Part shown: positions 5,458-6,582 of the stretch, one piece after another
Layout: each line of letters starts with the position of its first letter
How positions within the stretch are numbered: position 1 is the first letter of the stretch
Assembly (NCBI GenBank): GCA_035507915.1
Contig: DATJNS010000329.1
Location: forward strand, 1 to 6,582
Source of the DNA: JACQAI01 sp035507915
GTDB taxonomy: Bacteria; Pseudomonadota; Alphaproteobacteria; Elsterales; Elsteraceae
DNA length: 6,582 nt
Direction of reading: 5' to 3'
Translations under genes and position numbers: made by a program
Notes under the pieces: model-generated
What the model saw: the letters and a program-made list of their open reading frames with translations, nothing else
Database searches by the model: none
What the model was told of the DNA's origin: nothing

Positions 5458-6570
5458 CTAACGCGCCCGCCGCTTGGGTTTCGCGACCTTGGCGGGCTTC
5501 GCTTTCGGCAGCCTGATCTTGAGCAGGCGCGCGGCATTGCCGCCCAGCACGGCAGCCTTCGTGTCGCGCTTGAGCTTCGCGTCGCCGGTAACGAACCCGA
5601 CCGGATCGGCCGGCCCCATGTCGTAGGGGTAATCCGAGCCCAAGAGCACGTGATCGCTGCCGTACTGCTCGACCAGATAGTCGAGCTGATGGTGAGTGAA
5701 AACGACCGTGTCGAAATACAGCTTCTTCAGATAGCTGGTCGGCTTCTTCTTGATGATGCGGCGACAATCGGGGCGCGCAGCGTGCGCGTGATCCATGCGT
5801 CCGGCATAGGCCGGCGCATAGCCGCCGCCGTGCGCGACGCAGATCTTCAGCTTGGGATGGGCGTCGAGCACGCCGCCGAAGATCAGATGATGGATCGCGA
5901 GCGTCGAATCGAGCGGATGGCCGATGATGTTGATGAAGTAGTGATCGGTCAGGCGACGCGCCTCGGTGAAGCCGACCGGATGCATGAAGATCAGGACGTC
6001 GAGCTCCTCGGCCTTGGCGAAGAACTTCCGAAACCGCTCCTCCGACAGCTCGGCGCCGGCGACGTTGGTCGAGATCTCCACGCCGCGCAGGCCGAGCTGC
6101 TTCACCATGCGCTCGAGCTCGACGACCGCCAGCTCGGGTTCCTGCAACGGCACCGTGCCGAGCCCGACGAAGCGGTCGGGATGGGCCGCCACGATGCCGG
6201 CGATGTTGTCGTTGATCAGTCGTGCGGTCTCGCGCCCGACCTCGGGTGGCGTGCCGTAATAGTATTGCGGCGGCGCCGGCGAGAACGCCTGAATGTCGAC
6301 GCCGAGCCGATCCATGTCGCGCAGCCGGCGCTCGACCGACGTCAGCTGCTCGCGAACGCGCTCGTCCTGCAGACGATTGACCTCGCGCGAGGCCGGATTC
6401 TGCCAGGTGAGCGACGGCGCGATCGCGCCCGCCTGCTCACCGACGAGCGCCGCGGCGGCCGGCGTGTGGACATGGCAGTGGATGTCGATGGTGACAAAGC
6501 CGTGGCCGCGCGGGCGACGCGCGGTGACACGCGGCATCGCGGCGCGCGCGGGCATGCAGCGATAGAACAT
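5458..6570 (-). CDS. ACMSD-like metal-dependent amidohydrolase/decarboxylase
   Basis: A 370-residue protein of the amidohydrolase-2 family (PF04909), whose members decarboxylate or hydrate aromatic and related acids (ACMSD, gamma-resorcylate decarboxylase, LigW, LigJ). Visible active-site motifs are HCH (H31, H33) at the end of strand 1, MHP (H197), AHGGG (H247) and GSDYPYD (D313). The gaps between them (164, 50 and 66 residues) nearly equal those of the zinc ligands and catalytic His of Pseudomonas ACMSD (H11, H177, H228, D294), so the metal site looks complete. Likely cytoplasmic: no signal peptide. The N-terminus adds about 26 arginine-rich residues before the first strand, and the last 16 residues form a basic K/A/P/R tail (PKAKPAKVAKPKRRAR). 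The start is ATG 6570, backed by GGGAG 7 nt upstream; the later in-frame ATG at 6537 has no such site. True ACMSD function is not implied, as kynurenine-pathway partners are not seen and substrate residues differ within the family. Confidence 0.88.
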   Translation of the reverse strand: MFYRCMPARAAMPRVTARRPRGHGFVTIDIHCHVHTPAAAALVGEQAGAIAPSLTWQNPASREVNRLQDERVREQLTSVERRLRDMDRLGVDIQAFSPAPPQYYYGTPPEVGRETARLINDNIAGIVAAHPDRFVGLGTVPLQEPELAVVELERMVKQLGLRGVEISTNVAGAELSEERFRKFFAKAEELDVLIFMHPVGFTEARRLTDHYFINIIGHPLDSTLAIHHLIFGGVLDAHPKLKICVAHGGGYAPAYAGRMDHAHAARPDCRRIIKKKPTSYLKKLYFDTVVFTHHQLDYLVEQYGSDHVLLGSDYPYDMGPADPVGFVTGDAKLKRDTKAAVLGGNAARLLKIRLPKAKPAKVAKPKRRAR

Positions 6571-6577
6571 CGGTTGG

Positions 6578-6582
6578 CTCCC
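6578..6582 (-). promoter_or_regulatory. Ribosome binding site of the amidohydrolase gene
   Basis: GGGAG on the minus strand at the very edge of the window, with a 7-nt spacer to ATG 6570. It decides in favour of the long N-terminus over the in-frame ATG at 6537. Confidence 0.65.

Noticed and set aside
4109..5767. A 552-codon minus-strand open frame opposite the monooxygenase gene and running into the amidohydrolase gene
   Set aside because: It overlaps two genes with clear family motifs and has arginine/alanine/glycine-rich composition with no domain.

Overview
The window is GC-rich (roughly two thirds G+C by eye) and fully bacterial in layout. Protein sequences, codon bias and gene order fit an alphaproteobacterium, probably in or near the Hyphomicrobiales/Rhodospirillales. 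This placement comes from recognising protein families, not from a marker gene.

Left part (1-3867, minus strand): the first three genes of a urea ABC transporter operon, read right to left. They are urtA (periplasmic urea-binding protein, GTG start with a strong GGAGG site), urtB (permease with a secreted N-terminal helical-repeat domain) and urtC (second permease, cut by the left window edge after 297 residues). By the usual gene order the ATPase genes urtD and urtE should lie beyond position 1. A perfect 11-bp stem with a 4-nt loop sits in the 77-bp urtA-urtB gap. It could make urtA mRNA more abundant or more stable than the permease part.

Middle (3868-4126): a divergent intergenic region with an AT-rich core at about 3985-4062. 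It holds a candidate sigma-54 (-24/-12) promoter pointing at urtA, which would fit nitrogen control of urea uptake, and an imperfect TGAC...GTCA palindrome that could be an operator. Both are sequence-pattern inferences.

Right part: a plus-strand gene (4127-5344) for an acyl-CoA-dehydrogenase-fold protein of the flavin-dependent (group D) monooxygenase type. It converges on a minus-strand gene (5458-6570) for an ACMSD-like metal-dependent amidohydrolase/decarboxylase. The 113-bp gap between them contains a 13-bp perfect inverted repeat with a smaller hairpin inside it, a plausible bidirectional transcript end. The pair suggests a catabolic neighbourhood (oxidation and decarboxylation of an aromatic or similar acid), but the substrate cannot be read from the sequence.

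I see no mobile element, CRISPR array, tRNA or rRNA, and no clear sign of a new defence or other undescribed system. The long plus-strand open frames over urtAB and the long minus-strand frame over the monooxygenase gene are high-GC shadows.
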